NCBI GenBank assembly: GCA_964631235.1
Contig: CAZVZX010000004.1
Span: 114,646-178,645 of the forward strand
Direction: 5' to 3'
DNA length: 64,000 nucleotides
Source: JARKPK01 sp964631235
GTDB lineage: Bacteria > Planctomycetota > Planctomycetia > Pirellulales > Thermoguttaceae
Positions 1 through 9,801 of the stretch are shown piece after piece. How positions within the stretch are numbered: the stretch's first letter is position 1; every line of letters begins with the position of its first letter. A program made the position numbers and the translations under genes. The notes beneath the pieces are model-generated. The model ran no database searches. It saw only the letters and a program-made list of their open reading frames with translations, and was not told where the DNA came from.

Positions 1-1
1 C

Positions 2-2131
2 GCCGCCCTGGTAGCGTTGCCGATCATCTTGCACCTAATAATGCGGCGAAAGCCGCGCTATTTCGAATTTCCGGCGTTGCGGTTCGTCGAGCAACGGCAT
101 GAAAAAAACCAACGCCGTCTTCGTCTAAGACATCTTCTGCTGTTGGCGTTGCGCGCGGCGGCCATTGTTCTCTTGGCCTTTGCGCTCTCGGGACCGAGCA
201 TCCAATTCGGATCGGGCGTCGGAAGCCGCGAGGCGCCGGTCGCCGCGGTGCTCGTCTTCGACACCGCGCCGCGCATGCAATATCGACAGGGCAATCAAAC
301 CCGAATCGAAGCCGCGAGGGAAATGGCCCTCTGGCTGCTGGGCCAATTGCCGGCCGAAAGCCAAGTAGCCGTGATTGATAGCCGCGGCGGTCCCGGCGCG
401 TTTCATGCCGATTTTTCGACGGCCCGCCAACGAATCGAACGACTGGAAACACCCCCCGCCGCCCGCTCGCTGACCGAAACAGTCGAAGAGGCGGCGCAGT
501 TGCTCCGGCAAAGCGAACTGGATCGAAAAGAGATTTATGTTTTTACAGATCAAAGTCGAGCGGCTTGGCCCACGGCGGCCGCCTCCCGAATGCAAGCGCG
601 GCTGGCCGACCTCCGCGACGTGGGCATTTATCTGATCGACGTGGGCATCGAACAGCCGACAAACACATTCCTCGGCCTGCCGCGGCTTTCCTCGCAGGTA
701 ATGTCAACCAATGGTTCGTTGATTGCCTACACCGAACTCGGTTTGATCAGTCCCGCCGAGGCGACGGAAACCCGCGCTGTCGAACTGTACCTGCTCGACG
801 ATCAGCGCCAACTGCGGCGCGCCGGCGTCGAAACGATCGAACTCAAACCGGGCGAAACGCGGCAGGTAGAGTTTCGCATCGGCAGTCTGCCGCTCGGAGT
901 GCAGCAGGGAGTGATTCGGGTGCTCGGACAAGACGGGTTGCCGGCGGACGACGAGCGATTCTTCACCGTCGCCGTGCAAAAACCGTGGACGATCCTGCTG
1001 GCAGCGCCCGCGCCGGCGGACGAATACGCCTACTTCGTCCGAAACGCCCTGGCGCCCGACACGGCCAGGCTGCGAGGGCAGGCGCGTTTCGTTTGCGTTG
1101 TTCTCGATCAGCGGCGTTTGGTGGATCATGGCCTGCAATCGTATTCGTCGGTTTGGTTGCTCGATCCGGCCCCTTTGGATCCGGTGGCGTGGAAGAACCT
1201 TGCCGATTTCGCCGCAGAGGGCAGGGGAGTGGGCATCTTTTTGGGGCGCAATGTCGGTCGCGTCGATGCCTTTGCGAGCACCGCCGCGCTGGAATTGCTC
1301 CCCGGACGACCTTCGCTTCAAGCCCGCCGTCCCAACGGCGACTTCTATTTCGCTCCTCGCGATTATGAGCATCCGGTCCTCGCCGTGTTTCGTCCGGTCG
1401 CCGGAAGCGTGCCTTGGCAAGCCTTTCCCGTGTTCCGTTTTTGGCAGTTTGAGGAGCTGGCGGCGAACACTACGGTCGTTCTCGAAGGCAACGACGGCAG
1501 TCCGCTGCTCTACGAGCGACCGCTGGGCGCCGGCCGCGTGCTCACCTTGGCCTCTCCGCTGTCCGACCGCCCCGACGCCAAGGCTTGGAATCTCCTGCCG
1601 GTCGGCGTGATCGACAATGCTGCCCCCTTTGTCATGCTCTGCCATCAAATGGCCGATTACCTTGTCGGTGCCACCGACGAAACGCTCAATTACATCTGCG
1701 GTCAAACGGCAGTGCTCAATCTGGGGCCGTCGGCTCCGTCGCGGCGCAGCTTCTTGCTGATCGCCCCGGGCGATCTGAGAATGCCGCTTTCCGGCGAGTC
1801 TTCGGGAAACCGTATTGCCGTCTCCGCGACCGAGCAGCCGGGCAACTATCGCGTGGTGGCCGGCGGCGGCGATGATGCCGTCGATCTGGGCTTCAGCGCA
1901 AATATCGCGCCCGAGCAAACGGAACTGGATCGGATTTCGCTCGATCAACTAAAAGAGGTTTTCGGTCCATTCTCCTTTCACCCGCCCGCACGCTCCCAAG
2001 AACAAATCCAACGCGCGGTCAGCGGCAACCGGGTCGGGCGAGAGCTGTTCGGCCTGATCTTGGTGATCCTGGCGGGAGTTCTGGCGGCCGAATACCTGAC
2101 GGCCAACCGGTTCTATCGCGATGCCGACTAA
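2..2131 (+). CDS. BatA-like membrane protein with degenerate VWA domain, 5' partial
   Basis: The reading frame is open to the left edge, so the start lies outside the window. The first visible residues (AALVALPIILHLIMRRK) match the end of the first membrane segment of the BatA/aerotolerance N-terminal domain. A second hydrophobic segment follows at about residues 40-60 of the visible part. A VWA-like region comes next (VLVFDTAPRM ... EIYVFTDQS), but the metal-site signature DxSxS is replaced by DTAPR, so metal binding is doubtful. The middle resembles the periplasmic part of BatA-like planctomycete proteins, and a C-terminal membrane helix ends the protein (ELFGLILVILAGVLAAEYL). Members of this family usually sit in MoxR-DUF58-BatA operons, so the genes just left of the window may be those. 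The family assignment is good; the function is unknown. Confidence 0.8.
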   Translation, partial: AALVALPIILHLIMRRKPRYFEFPALRFVEQRHEKNQRRLRLRHLLLLALRAAAIVLLAFALSGPSIQFGSGVGSREAPVAAVLVFDTAPRMQYRQGNQTRIEAAREMALWLLGQLPAESQVAVIDSRGGPGAFHADFSTARQRIERLETPPAARSLTETVEEAAQLLRQSELDRKEIYVFTDQSRAAWPTAAASRMQARLADLRDVGIYLIDVGIEQPTNTFLGLPRLSSQVMSTNGSLIAYTELGLISPAEATETRAVELYLLDDQRQLRRAGVETIELKPGETRQVEFRIGSLPLGVQQGVIRVLGQDGLPADDERFFTVAVQKPWTILLAAPAPADEYAYFVRNALAPDTARLRGQARFVCVVLDQRRLVDHGLQSYSSVWLLDPAPLDPVAWKNLADFAAEGRGVGIFLGRNVGRVDAFASTAALELLPGRPSLQARRPNGDFYFAPRDYEHPVLAVFRPVAGSVPWQAFPVFRFWQFEELAANTTVVLEGNDGSPLLYERPLGAGRVLTLASPLSDRPDAKAWNLLPVGVIDNAAPFVMLCHQMADYLVGATDETLNYICGQTAVLNLGPSAPSRRSFLLIAPGDLRMPLSGESSGNRIAVSATEQPGNYRVVAGGGDDAVDLGFSANIAPEQTELDRISLDQLKEVFGPFSFHPPARSQEQIQRAVSGNRVGRELFGLILVILAGVLAAEYLTANRFYRDAD

Positions 2132-2512
2132 TGCCGGTTTATCCTGCGGCAATGCGTTAAACAGCGGTGCCGCGCGGCCGTCACGGCGCGGTGGCGTGCG
2201 TCCGCGCCTCAAATCAGACGGCGTTTACGAGCCAAACGGCGTCTTCAGGTCGAACAGCACCTGCAAGTCCGACGGTGCCTCCGCATCAGCCTGCGGTGCC
2301 GCGCGATCGGCCAAGCCGCCGAACATCTGCCGCAAACGGTCCGCTCGAATCAATCGGCCCAGCGCCTACGTTCATCGCAACCACGACGCCCCGACGACGA
2401 GCCAAGGTGAAATCAGTCGTCGCTTGGTCGGAATTCGGGCATCGCGGCTCGCAAACGGTATCTTTTGCATGGCCCGTTGACGAAACGGCTTCGGCCACGC
2501 AGAATCACTAAT
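2132..2512. other. intergenic region without a recognisable gene
   Basis: This stretch of 381 bp lies between the BatA-like gene and the inositol-phosphate synthase gene. The open frames in it read as low-complexity Arg/Pro/Thr-rich translations typical of GC-rich non-coding DNA. I see no clear promoter, terminator or repeat. Confidence 0.5.
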
Positions 2513-3736
2513 ATGACAAAGAAACGGCCACTTGGCGTTTGGCTAATCGGCGCAAAAGGCGGTGTCGCATCGACGGCGATTGCCGGGCTGCTGGCGATGC
2601 AGCGCGGTCTGGTACCGGAAGTTGGTTTGCTATCAGGTGTTACGCCGTTTTCCCGGCTGCCCTGGACGCCTTGGGAGCAACTGGTCGTCGGCGGTCACGA
2701 AATCCGCGAACTCCCGCTTTCCGAGTCGGTTGCGGAACTGGTAGATCGAACGCGCTCGCTCGATCACCGCGTTTTCGATGCCATCGCCCGTCCGCTCGAT
2801 GAGATCGACCGCGAAATCCGGCCGGGCACTGCCTTCAATGCCAACCCGTCGGTCCGCAAACTTGTTTCGCTTCGCTTGCCGGACCAAGAGTCGCCGATCC
2901 GGGCTGTTGAACGACTGGTGGGCGACCTGCGCGCTTTCGCCCAACGCCATGAGCTGCGGCATTTGGTGGTCGTTAACGTGGCCTCCACCGAACCGCCGAT
3001 CGACGCCGACGTACCGCCTCGATGGAACGAATTGAGGGCAACCCTTGCCGACGATCGTTGCCCGCTTCCGGCCAGTTCGTTGTATGCGATTGCGGCATTC
3101 ATGGCCGGCGCCTCGTATATCAACTTCACCCCATCGTTGGGTGCAAGCCTGCCCGCGTTAGACGAGCTGTGTATCGAGCAAGGTACGCGTCACTACGGCT
3201 GCGACGGCAAGACCGGCGAAACGCTCATGAAAAGCGTGCTGGCACCGATGTTCGCCCGTCGCAATTTGGAAGTCCTTAGTTGGGTGGGCCACAATATCTT
3301 CGGCAATACCGACGGGGTCGTACTGGCCGACCCGGCCAACAAACAAAGCAAAATCGCCAGCAAGGATCATCTGATCGGCGACATCCTCGGTTACAAGCCG
3401 CAAACGCATGTTTCCATCGAGTACATCGCCAGCCTCGGCGACTGGAAAACCGCCTGGGATCATATTCATTTCCGCGGATTCCTCGGCGTTCCCATGACCT
3501 TGCAATTCATCTGGCAAGGGTGCGATTCGGTTCTGGCAGCCCCATTGGTACTCGACCTGGTGCGCTTGGCCGATCTGGCGGAACGTTGCGGACAAACGGG
3601 CCGACTGACGTTCCTGGCTCCGTACTTCAAAAGCCCTCTGGGAGTGCGCGAGCAGTCGTTCGATCGGCAATTTCAATTACTCGAACAATGGGCGGCAGAG
3701 GCCGAACAAAGCCTCGCCCAGGCGGACTCGCGCTGA
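2513..3736 (+). CDS. ino1: inositol-3-phosphate synthase
   Basis: The 407-residue product converts glucose 6-phosphate to 1D-myo-inositol 3-phosphate with NAD, the first step to inositol lipids and other inositol compounds, in the cytoplasm. The N-terminus has an NAD-binding loop (GVWLIGAKGGVASTAIAGL). The C-terminal half carries the conserved family stretch GETLMKSVLAPMF, the segment KDHLIGDILGYKPQTH and HIHFRGFLGVPM. The ATG at 2513 was preferred to an upstream in-frame start at 2465 because family members begin close to the NAD loop and the extra 16 residues look non-coding. The length fits the shorter bacterial form. It stands alone and runs in the same direction as the helicase gene 48 bp downstream. 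Confidence 0.9.
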   Translation: MTKKRPLGVWLIGAKGGVASTAIAGLLAMQRGLVPEVGLLSGVTPFSRLPWTPWEQLVVGGHEIRELPLSESVAELVDRTRSLDHRVFDAIARPLDEIDREIRPGTAFNANPSVRKLVSLRLPDQESPIRAVERLVGDLRAFAQRHELRHLVVVNVASTEPPIDADVPPRWNELRATLADDRCPLPASSLYAIAAFMAGASYINFTPSLGASLPALDELCIEQGTRHYGCDGKTGETLMKSVLAPMFARRNLEVLSWVGHNIFGNTDGVVLADPANKQSKIASKDHLIGDILGYKPQTHVSIEYIASLGDWKTAWDHIHFRGFLGVPMTLQFIWQGCDSVLAAPLVLDLVRLADLAERCGQTGRLTFLAPYFKSPLGVREQSFDRQFQLLEQWAAEAEQSLAQADSR

Positions 3737-3784
3737 TCCGACGCGAACCGCCGTATTGATGCAATATCAAAGGATAAACAACGA

Positions 3785-5962
3785 ATGGATGACGATCGCC
3801 GTTCCCGCACGGATACGGACGCACAAAACCAAATAACGCCGCATTCATCGGGTCGCCGTCGGCGGCCTCGTCGCGACAAGAGAAAGTCCTCGGCCGTTCC
3901 CGCAAACGAAACGCGCGGCAACGAAACATCCTCTGTCTCCCCGGCTCGACCGGGACAGGGAGAACAAAACCAACGGCAGCCCAGCGCGCACGCTCATGGC
4001 GGCACGCCGCGGTCGCTCGCCGAACACGAAATCCCCCAAACCGCCGCGCACCCGCCGGCCTCGGCCTCGCAACAAACCCGTAGCGACAACCGCGGCTCAT
4101 CGCAGAGTCGCTCGCGTCGGAGGTCCGGCAGTCGCCCGGCGACCGGCGGACGGTCGGCCGATCAACCGCGTTCGACCGCCGTGCGCGACCGCGATAATCG
4201 AACGCCTCCCGTACCGCGCGGCTACTTGGCCGCCGCGTTCGATGAAGAAGACGATGTTTTTGATGACCAAGACGAGCTTGTCGCTCCGGCCGCAGCCATT
4301 CCTTCCAAACAGACTGCAAAACCGAAGGCGGCCGCCGAATCGCAGCGCAGCCGCCGGCGCGATGAACATGAATCCGTCTCGCAGGAGCGAACTGTAGGCA
4401 AGCGCCGCAAGAAGAGCCCTCGCGACGGCGGTGGCCGAAAGCCCTCGACACCGCCGGAGACGGAAGCAGGCGCAACCGGTAAACCAAACCGCACCAGTGC
4501 AACTCCGGCGGCATCTGCGCCGGCTGCGACCGCCCAGCCGAACCAGCCGCCGGCGGCCGGACAGAACGTCGGCGGGAAGAGAGGCAAACGCAAGCGCCGC
4601 GCCGCCGGCAAGCCGCCGGCCGAACCGAAACAATCGCCGGTTCTGCCGACAACAGAAAGCAACGCCGTCTCCGGCGGCACCACACCAACCGCTTCGGTCA
4701 AGACCTCCCGGCCGAACAAAGGGCGACCCGCCGGCGCCTTTGCCGCGATGGGGCTTTCCGACGAACTGCTCGACGCGCTGTTCAAGGCCGACTATCTCGA
4801 GCCGACCCCCGTGCAAGCCGGACTCATTCCGCGTGCTTTGGCCGGGGCCGACGTGATGGGTCAAGCCCGCACCGGAACAGGCAAAACAGCGGCCTTCGCC
4901 ATTCCGATCCTTCAGCGGGTGGCGCCCGGCAAGGTGGGCGCAGCCCCTCGGGCCCTGGCGTTAGTGCCCACCCGCGAGTTGGCCGTCCAAGTTCGAGACG
5001 AATGCCAAAAGCTCGCCCTTTTTACCGAGCACCGTGTGGCCGCCGTTTACGGCGGAAAACCGATTCGGCAACAGGCCGATCAGTTGCGCCGCGGAGTTGA
5101 TATCCTCATCGGCACTCCGGGCCGAGTGATCGACATGATCAACCGCGGACTGCTCAGCTTGGGCGATTTGCAAATCGTCGTGCTCGACGAGGCCGATCGA
5201 ATGCTCGACATTGGATTCCGTCCCGACATCGAGCGCATCTTGCGGCGCTGCCCGACCGAACGGCAAACGCTGCTGCTTAGCGCGACGATTCCGCCGCCGG
5301 TCAAGCGGTTGGCCGAACGCTACATGCGGTCGCCCGAAGTGCTCGACTTTTCGGCCGGCGATGTGGCCGTCGAAACCATCGAGCAGTTCTACTTCACGGT
5401 CGATCCCGAACGCAAGTTCGACCTGTTGATCAAACTGCTCGAACGAGAACAGCCGCAGCAGGCCATCGTTTTCGTGCGAACGCGCCGCGGCGCCGATCGG
5501 CTTTTCCGAAAACTCGCCCCATTGTTCCAAGCGGTGGACGCCATCCACGGCGACTTGGCCCAAACCGCCCGCGACCGCGTTATGCGCCGGTTCCGAGAGG
5601 GCAAGTCGAAAATCCTTGTTGCAACCGATGTCGTCGGCCGGGGAATCGACGTAAGCGGCATTTCACACATCATCAATTTCGACGTGCCTCAATTCTGCGA
5701 CGACTACGTCCACCGTGTCGGCCGAACCGGACGCATGGGCCGCGAGGGCGTCGCGTTCACGTTCGTCACCCCCGAAGAGGGAAACGAACTGACCCGGATC
5801 GAAATGCGAATCAATCGCCTGTTGAAGCGGGATGAGATCCCGGGCTTTGTCGCGCTGGAGAAACCGAAACCCAACGAACAACTCGATGAACCCGCCGAGG
5901 GCCCGGAACCGGCGAAGCCCGTCTTCGGCCGTCCCTCGAAACGCTATCGCCGGGCATTGTAG
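3785..5962 (+). CDS. DEAD-box ATP-dependent RNA helicase with long basic N-terminal extension
   Basis: This 725-residue RhlE/DeaD-type helicase unwinds RNA duplexes with ATP and probably acts in ribosome assembly, mRNA decay or cold response. The helicase core starts near residue 318 with a Q-motif region (PTPVQ), followed by Walker A ARTGTGKT (about 361-368), PTRELA, the DEAD box LDEADRML (about 470), SAT, and the second RecA domain with ATDVVGRGID and HRVGRTGRMGR. The first ~315 residues are unusual: rich in Arg, Pro, Ala, Ser, Gln and Lys, with no obvious fold, presumably a disordered RNA-binding tail. Bacterial relatives more often carry such a tail at the C-terminus. The ATG at 3785 has an AAGGA site 10-14 bases upstream. 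Confidence 0.93.
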   Translation: MDDDRRSRTDTDAQNQITPHSSGRRRRPRRDKRKSSAVPANETRGNETSSVSPARPGQGEQNQRQPSAHAHGGTPRSLAEHEIPQTAAHPPASASQQTRSDNRGSSQSRSRRRSGSRPATGGRSADQPRSTAVRDRDNRTPPVPRGYLAAAFDEEDDVFDDQDELVAPAAAIPSKQTAKPKAAAESQRSRRRDEHESVSQERTVGKRRKKSPRDGGGRKPSTPPETEAGATGKPNRTSATPAASAPAATAQPNQPPAAGQNVGGKRGKRKRRAAGKPPAEPKQSPVLPTTESNAVSGGTTPTASVKTSRPNKGRPAGAFAAMGLSDELLDALFKADYLEPTPVQAGLIPRALAGADVMGQARTGTGKTAAFAIPILQRVAPGKVGAAPRALALVPTRELAVQVRDECQKLALFTEHRVAAVYGGKPIRQQADQLRRGVDILIGTPGRVIDMINRGLLSLGDLQIVVLDEADRMLDIGFRPDIERILRRCPTERQTLLLSATIPPPVKRLAERYMRSPEVLDFSAGDVAVETIEQFYFTVDPERKFDLLIKLLEREQPQQAIVFVRTRRGADRLFRKLAPLFQAVDAIHGDLAQTARDRVMRRFREGKSKILVATDVVGRGIDVSGISHIINFDVPQFCDDYVHRVGRTGRMGREGVAFTFVTPEEGNELTRIEMRINRLLKRDEIPGFVALEKPKPNEQLDEPAEGPEPAKPVFGRPSKRYRRAL

Positions 5963-6491
5963 GGGGCCAGTCCGACCACGGGCCGTCCACCCGCCTGCGG
6001 AACGGCGGCTTCGGTGCTCGGCCACCCCGAGACACTCATCCCCCCCGCCGAAACCAAGGCCGAACGGGATGACGATCCGACCGGCTCGCGAAAACCAACA
6101 AAGCGCACGCGCCGACTGAGCGGTATCCTCATGCAAAAGAGAGGCCGTCTTCGGCCGTCGGCGATGTGAACCGTTCCATCGAACAGCGAAAACATCTGCG
6201 ATGGCAGCGGAGTGGTGTTTCCTCCTTCTTCGTGCTGACCCTATTCAAGCCGCTTTCCGTTTTTTGCTGTTTTATTTGGGGCGGGCTTGGATCTCTGCAC
6301 ACGGCAAACTGGGCGTGGCCGGGTTGCAACAGTCGCGCCCAAGGCGCCCCATTTGCCCAAAACCACCAAGATTTCGCACGCATCGGCCCCGAAACGCACC
6401 TCGCCGAAATCGTTGGACCCACACCCCGGTTTCGGCCGAACAGACTACAAGGGACAGCACCGTTGACTTTGGATCGCCAGGGAGGGCGGCC
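5963..6491. other. intergenic region holding repeat copy A
   Basis: This 529 bp stretch follows the helicase gene and precedes the methyltransferase-like gene. Apart from one copy of the dispersed repeat (6172-6274) I see no gene. An in-frame extension of the downstream gene to 6201 exists but would translate the repeat, so it is probably not used. Confidence 0.5.
6172..6274 (+). repeat. dispersed intergenic repeat, copy A (diverged)
   Basis: The head GTTCCATCGAACAGCG and the tail ATTCAAGCCGCTTTCCG followed by a T-rich stretch match the conserved ends of the nine-copy family described in the findings. The middle part is diverged. Confidence 0.45.
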
Positions 6492-7049
6492 TTGTCTATT
6501 GCTTCACGGCTCAAACTTTTTCATCTCCTGCATTTCTCGCAGCCTTCCAGCGAGCGATTGATCTACCAAATCGCCTGCGAAAACCGCTGCCGACGCATAC
6601 TGGAAATCGGCCTTGATGGGGCCCGGCGGGCACAGCGGTTGCTTCAAGCAATTGCAACCGTGCGAAGGCTCAACGGGCTCGACAATCTTCCGCCTGTCGA
6701 GTATCTCGGCATCGATCTATTCGAGGCCGGCAACGGAGCGGCTCTGAAGGACGTGTATCGCCTACTCCGCTCCGGCGGCGCCCAGGTGCGCCTGCTGCCC
6801 GGCGAACCGCTGACCGCGCTTGCCCAGCGGTCGAACGAGATCGGGCCGGTGGACTTGTTGCTCTTGTCGAACTCGGGCGGCTGGCAGCAGACCCCTCGCC
6901 TTTGGTTTTTCGTGCCGCGGCTGATGTCCGAGTCGAGCATCCTGCTGGTCGAGCACCGTGATCACGGCGACAAAACCCACTGGGAACGGCTCGGGCAACT
7001 TCAGCTTGACCGGCTCAAGAAAAACGCCGATCTGCGACGTGCGGCCTGA
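6492..7049 (+). CDS. methyltransferase-like (Rossmann fold) protein
   Basis: The 185-residue product has an N-terminal SAM-binding-type loop (RRILEIGLDGARRA, about residues 35-48), followed by EYLGIDLFEAGNG with an acidic residue after the second strand. This is the class I methyltransferase arrangement, although the glycine-rich loop is less canonical than usual. The C-terminal half contains LLLLSNSGG and a strand ILLVEHRDHG. The TTG at 6492 was chosen because AGGGAGG lies 7 bases upstream; the frame is open further left but crosses a repeat copy. Similar short proteins of unknown substrate occur in planctomycetes. The cofactor is inferred from the fold; no substrate can be named. Confidence 0.6.
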   Translation: MSIASRLKLFHLLHFSQPSSERLIYQIACENRCRRILEIGLDGARRAQRLLQAIATVRRLNGLDNLPPVEYLGIDLFEAGNGAALKDVYRLLRSGGAQVRLLPGEPLTALAQRSNEIGPVDLLLLSNSGGWQQTPRLWFFVPRLMSESSILLVEHRDHGDKTHWERLGQLQLDRLKKNADLRRAA

Positions 7050-7129
7050 ACGCGGCGCCCCGCGGTTCTTCAACGCAAGGCACGGCGACCGTGCCGATGC
7101 GAGGCGTCTGCCCGAAGCGAGCAATGCCA

Positions 7130-8302
7130 TCAATGGCCCTGCATTTCCGCGAGCACTTTGCGGAACGCCCGATCGATCTTTTCCGCTGCGGCGCTCGTAA
7201 GCGGCTTCGCCAGCGCAGGCTCGGCCGCCTCGGGCAGAAATCGCAACGCTACGCCGCGAGGAAGCTCCGTCCCGGCAAACGCCTGGCTCGACGGAATCCC
7301 CGCAGTAATCTTCGAGCCGTCCACGTGCAAAGCGGTAACACTAACCAAATTCGGCTCGATCAGAACCGGTTCACTTGCCAATCGCAAATACTCTCCATTG
7401 GCCCCGAGTTCAATCCGCCATACGATCGTGGCAAGTCCGCCCGTGTTCGGCTCGACCAAGAACAAGTAACGAAACAGCGTTTCCTGATTCCGCCCGTCGA
7501 TGTGAAGCAGGGTTGGCGTATCGACGATCGCCATCGAGCGGCTGCGAAAAGCAACGACCATCTTGTCGAGCCGCTGTTCGGCATAGCTCAAAACAATCGC
7601 CTTGATCGGCCCCAATTCGGCGCCCAGCTTCTTATAGCTGGCGCTCGATATAATGACGTCGTTGGCCCCGATTCGCGTGCCCAACCCGATGGCCACTTGG
7701 TCGAATCCCCACACGCCGTCACGATCGCGGACAACGCGGGCCGTCATCGCGTAGAAGATGAACTCGGCCAACTCGCGGGCGAACTCCGGCAGCGAATCGA
7801 TCGCGCCCGATGCCAGGCGCGAGCGCGACTTGAAGATCAAGTGCGACCAACCGGTCGGCGGCCCATCGCCAATCACCGTGCCCGGCTCGATCCGAGGCAG
7901 CGGCACTGCGGGAAAAGGCCGCGCCGCCTCGCTTGTTCCCGACGAAAACGCCCCGCCGCTGGAACCCGTCAAGCCGGCGGCCGATTCAGGCATTTCGCCC
8001 GCAGGGGGATTAATGGTCGCCGAAGGAGCATCTGAACCGTTGCTCCGCTGACGGTAAACCGAAGCAACACTCAGCAGCGAAACCGCCAATGCGCACAGCA
8101 GCAACACCTTGACCGGACGCAATTTCCACCTCTTCCGAAAACCGATTCCGTTCGCCGACCCAGCCGGGTCGGGCGTCCTTGAAGCCTCCATGCCCACCAT
8201 CGAAAGGGTATCTCGATTGGTTCCGGATTCTACCGCATGCGCCTCCGCAACGGAAGGACGATTCCGCGCACCAGTGCCATCCTCGCCATCGCCAAATGCC
8301 AT
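7130..8302 (-). CDS. membrane-anchored protein of unknown function
   Basis: I do not recognise a named family for this 390-residue protein. It has a ~60-residue hydrophilic N-terminus, one hydrophobic segment at about residues 66-82 (VKVLLLCALAVSLLSVASV), a Ser/Gly/Pro-rich linker to about residue 130, and a compact folded C-terminal domain with alternating strands (AIVLSYAEQRLDKMVVAF, IVWRIELGANGEYL). The C-terminal domain presumably lies outside the cytoplasmic membrane. The start at 8302 has only a weak ribosome site; internal methionines at 8200 and 8191 are alternatives and would shorten the cytoplasmic tail. It is followed by the VCBS protein gene reading toward it from the right. Confidence 0.65.
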   Translation of the reverse strand: MAFGDGEDGTGARNRPSVAEAHAVESGTNRDTLSMVGMEASRTPDPAGSANGIGFRKRWKLRPVKVLLLCALAVSLLSVASVYRQRSNGSDAPSATINPPAGEMPESAAGLTGSSGGAFSSGTSEAARPFPAVPLPRIEPGTVIGDGPPTGWSHLIFKSRSRLASGAIDSLPEFARELAEFIFYAMTARVVRDRDGVWGFDQVAIGLGTRIGANDVIISSASYKKLGAELGPIKAIVLSYAEQRLDKMVVAFRSRSMAIVDTPTLLHIDGRNQETLFRYLFLVEPNTGGLATIVWRIELGANGEYLRLASEPVLIEPNLVSVTALHVDGSKITAGIPSSQAFAGTELPRGVALRFLPEAAEPALAKPLTSAAAEKIDRAFRKVLAEMQGH

Positions 8303-8496
8303 AAACCGTTACCAAACAACGTTTTGAAGATTCCGGCCCAGGTCGGCATCAATGGAAAAAGGCCGCTCGGCACTCAAAACACGTCAAGGTGCAGTTGCCC
8401 CTGCAACCGCCGGTCGGCCCTTCAGGTTCTGTTTTTCGCGCGGCCTGCCCCTTATAGCCGGGGTGGCGACGGCAATTCGAACTCAACATCAGACCT

Positions 8497-9801
8497 TCAG
8501 CGAACACTCAGGTGAACAAATATCCCCTTTTTGTTCCCCACGACAACATCCGGAGTCTGATCGCCGTTGAGGTCCACTGCGGTTACCTGCGTGCCGACAC
8601 CCGAATCGTTATCAATCAGATGCGGTACGAACTCCGCCCCCTTCTGAGGATCGCGTTTCAGCTCGAACCAAACGACCACCGCCGGCGCGTCCGGCTCGAC
8701 ATCACCCTTGGGCCCATGCGCCCAAAACCGCTTTCCCGTGACGAAGTCGGTCAAACCGTCACGATTGAAGTCGGCCGTGTCGAAGGCGTGTAATTGGCTT
8801 ACTCGAAGCTGCGAGCTGTTCAAGTCGGGTTCGACCGGAAGGATTTCGTGCTTCTCCCAATCGATCGATCCGTCTGCCTTTTTTGCTTGCCGATACCAAA
8901 CCAATCCGTAACGGTGGCAATGCCAAGATGTAATCACATCGTTTCGGCCGTCTCCATCAACGTCGTACACGAGCATTTGCGCCGCGGCGGCCGCAAAGTT
9001 GAATGGATGAAATGCCCAGGGAGTGTCGGAACCGGCCTTCTCAGGCTGCCGCCACCACCCGACTGCTTCGATCAGATCGACGCGTCCGTCGCCGTCAATG
9101 TCGCCGTATCCCACGCCATGCGTGTACTTGTGATACCGTTTGTCTTGCGTCGATACGGGATGGAACTTCCACGGTTCGCCCGGCCGCGAGGAATCAAAGA
9201 CCCCGTAACCGAGGAACCCATCGCGATTGAAAATCAGATCGGGCTGTTTGTCGCCCGTCACATCGCCCCACATGGGCGACTCATTGCCGACGTTCGGATC
9301 GGCTAAGTGCTTCGTCCACATCGAGTCTCCGCCCTTGGGGTTTTCGTACCAAAAGCACTCGCGTCCCGGATGAGGCATGATCACAATGTCGGGCCAACCA
9401 TCGGCATTGAAATCGGCCGAATACACCAAAAAGTTCTCTGAGTACGCTTTCGGCTCGTAGGCTTTCGGCTCGTAGATCACGTGCTTTTTCTGAAAATCGG
9501 GCCCCTCGAACCAGAACGGCCCCGAGACGACATCCAACGTGCCGTCGCGGTTGAAATCGCCGTAATAGGCCCCTTCGGAATAAAACTGGTCCGAGAGCAC
9601 GAGCTTGCGATACTTGATCTGCTGCGACTCGGCGCAAAGCGCCGACGCCGCCGCGAAATAGCCCGACAGAACGGCAAGAGCGAAAGCAATCGCGGCGAAG
9701 CGGCCAACCGCGTGTTGTCCGGCTAAAGCCCGCTTTCCCGTTTCTGTGATTCTCGTTGCCGTTCCCACACCCATCACGATCTCACAGCGGCACGTTCTCA
9801 T
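8497..9801 (-). CDS. exported FG-GAP/VCBS repeat protein
   Basis: The 434-residue product starts with a signal peptide whose hydrophobic core is AAIAFALAVLSGYFAA and whose likely cleavage site is near SALCAES. The mature part contains repeated calcium-binding loops of the integrin-alpha/VCBS type: DFNRDGTLDVV, DFNADGWPDIV, DGDGRVDLI, DVDGDGRNDVI, DFNRDGLTDFV and DLNGDQTPDVV. Such repeats form a beta propeller and are found on cell-surface or exported proteins. The ATG at 9801 follows a GGGAGGA site 7 bases away, better than the in-frame codon at 9843. A perfect 15-base tandem duplication lies inside the gene (9446-9475) and doubles the residues EPKAY. No enzymatic role can be assigned. Confidence 0.85.
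   Translation of the reverse strand: MRTCRCEIVMGVGTATRITETGKRALAGQHAVGRFAAIAFALAVLSGYFAAASALCAESQQIKYRKLVLSDQFYSEGAYYGDFNRDGTLDVVSGPFWFEGPDFQKKHVIYEPKAYEPKAYSENFLVYSADFNADGWPDIVIMPHPGRECFWYENPKGGDSMWTKHLADPNVGNESPMWGDVTGDKQPDLIFNRDGFLGYGVFDSSRPGEPWKFHPVSTQDKRYHKYTHGVGYGDIDGDGRVDLIEAVGWWRQPEKAGSDTPWAFHPFNFAAAAAQMLVYDVDGDGRNDVITSWHCHRYGLVWYRQAKKADGSIDWEKHEILPVEPDLNSSQLRVSQLHAFDTADFNRDGLTDFVTGKRFWAHGPKGDVEPDAPAVVVWFELKRDPQKGAEFVPHLIDNDSGVGTQVTAVDLNGDQTPDVVVGNKKGIFVHLSVR
9446..9475. repeat. perfect 15-bp tandem duplication inside the VCBS gene
   Basis: GCTTTCGGCTCGTAG occurs twice in direct succession. It keeps the reading frame and adds one EPKAY unit to the protein. Confidence 0.85.

Noticed and set aside
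704..1948. A 414-codon minus-strand frame opposite the BatA-like gene.
   Set aside because: Compositional shadow without any recognisable domain.
8300..8470. A possible tenth copy of the dispersed repeat near the VCBS gene stop.
   Set aside because: Only short stretches such as TTCTGTTTTTCGCGCGG resemble the tail; head and middle could not be aligned.
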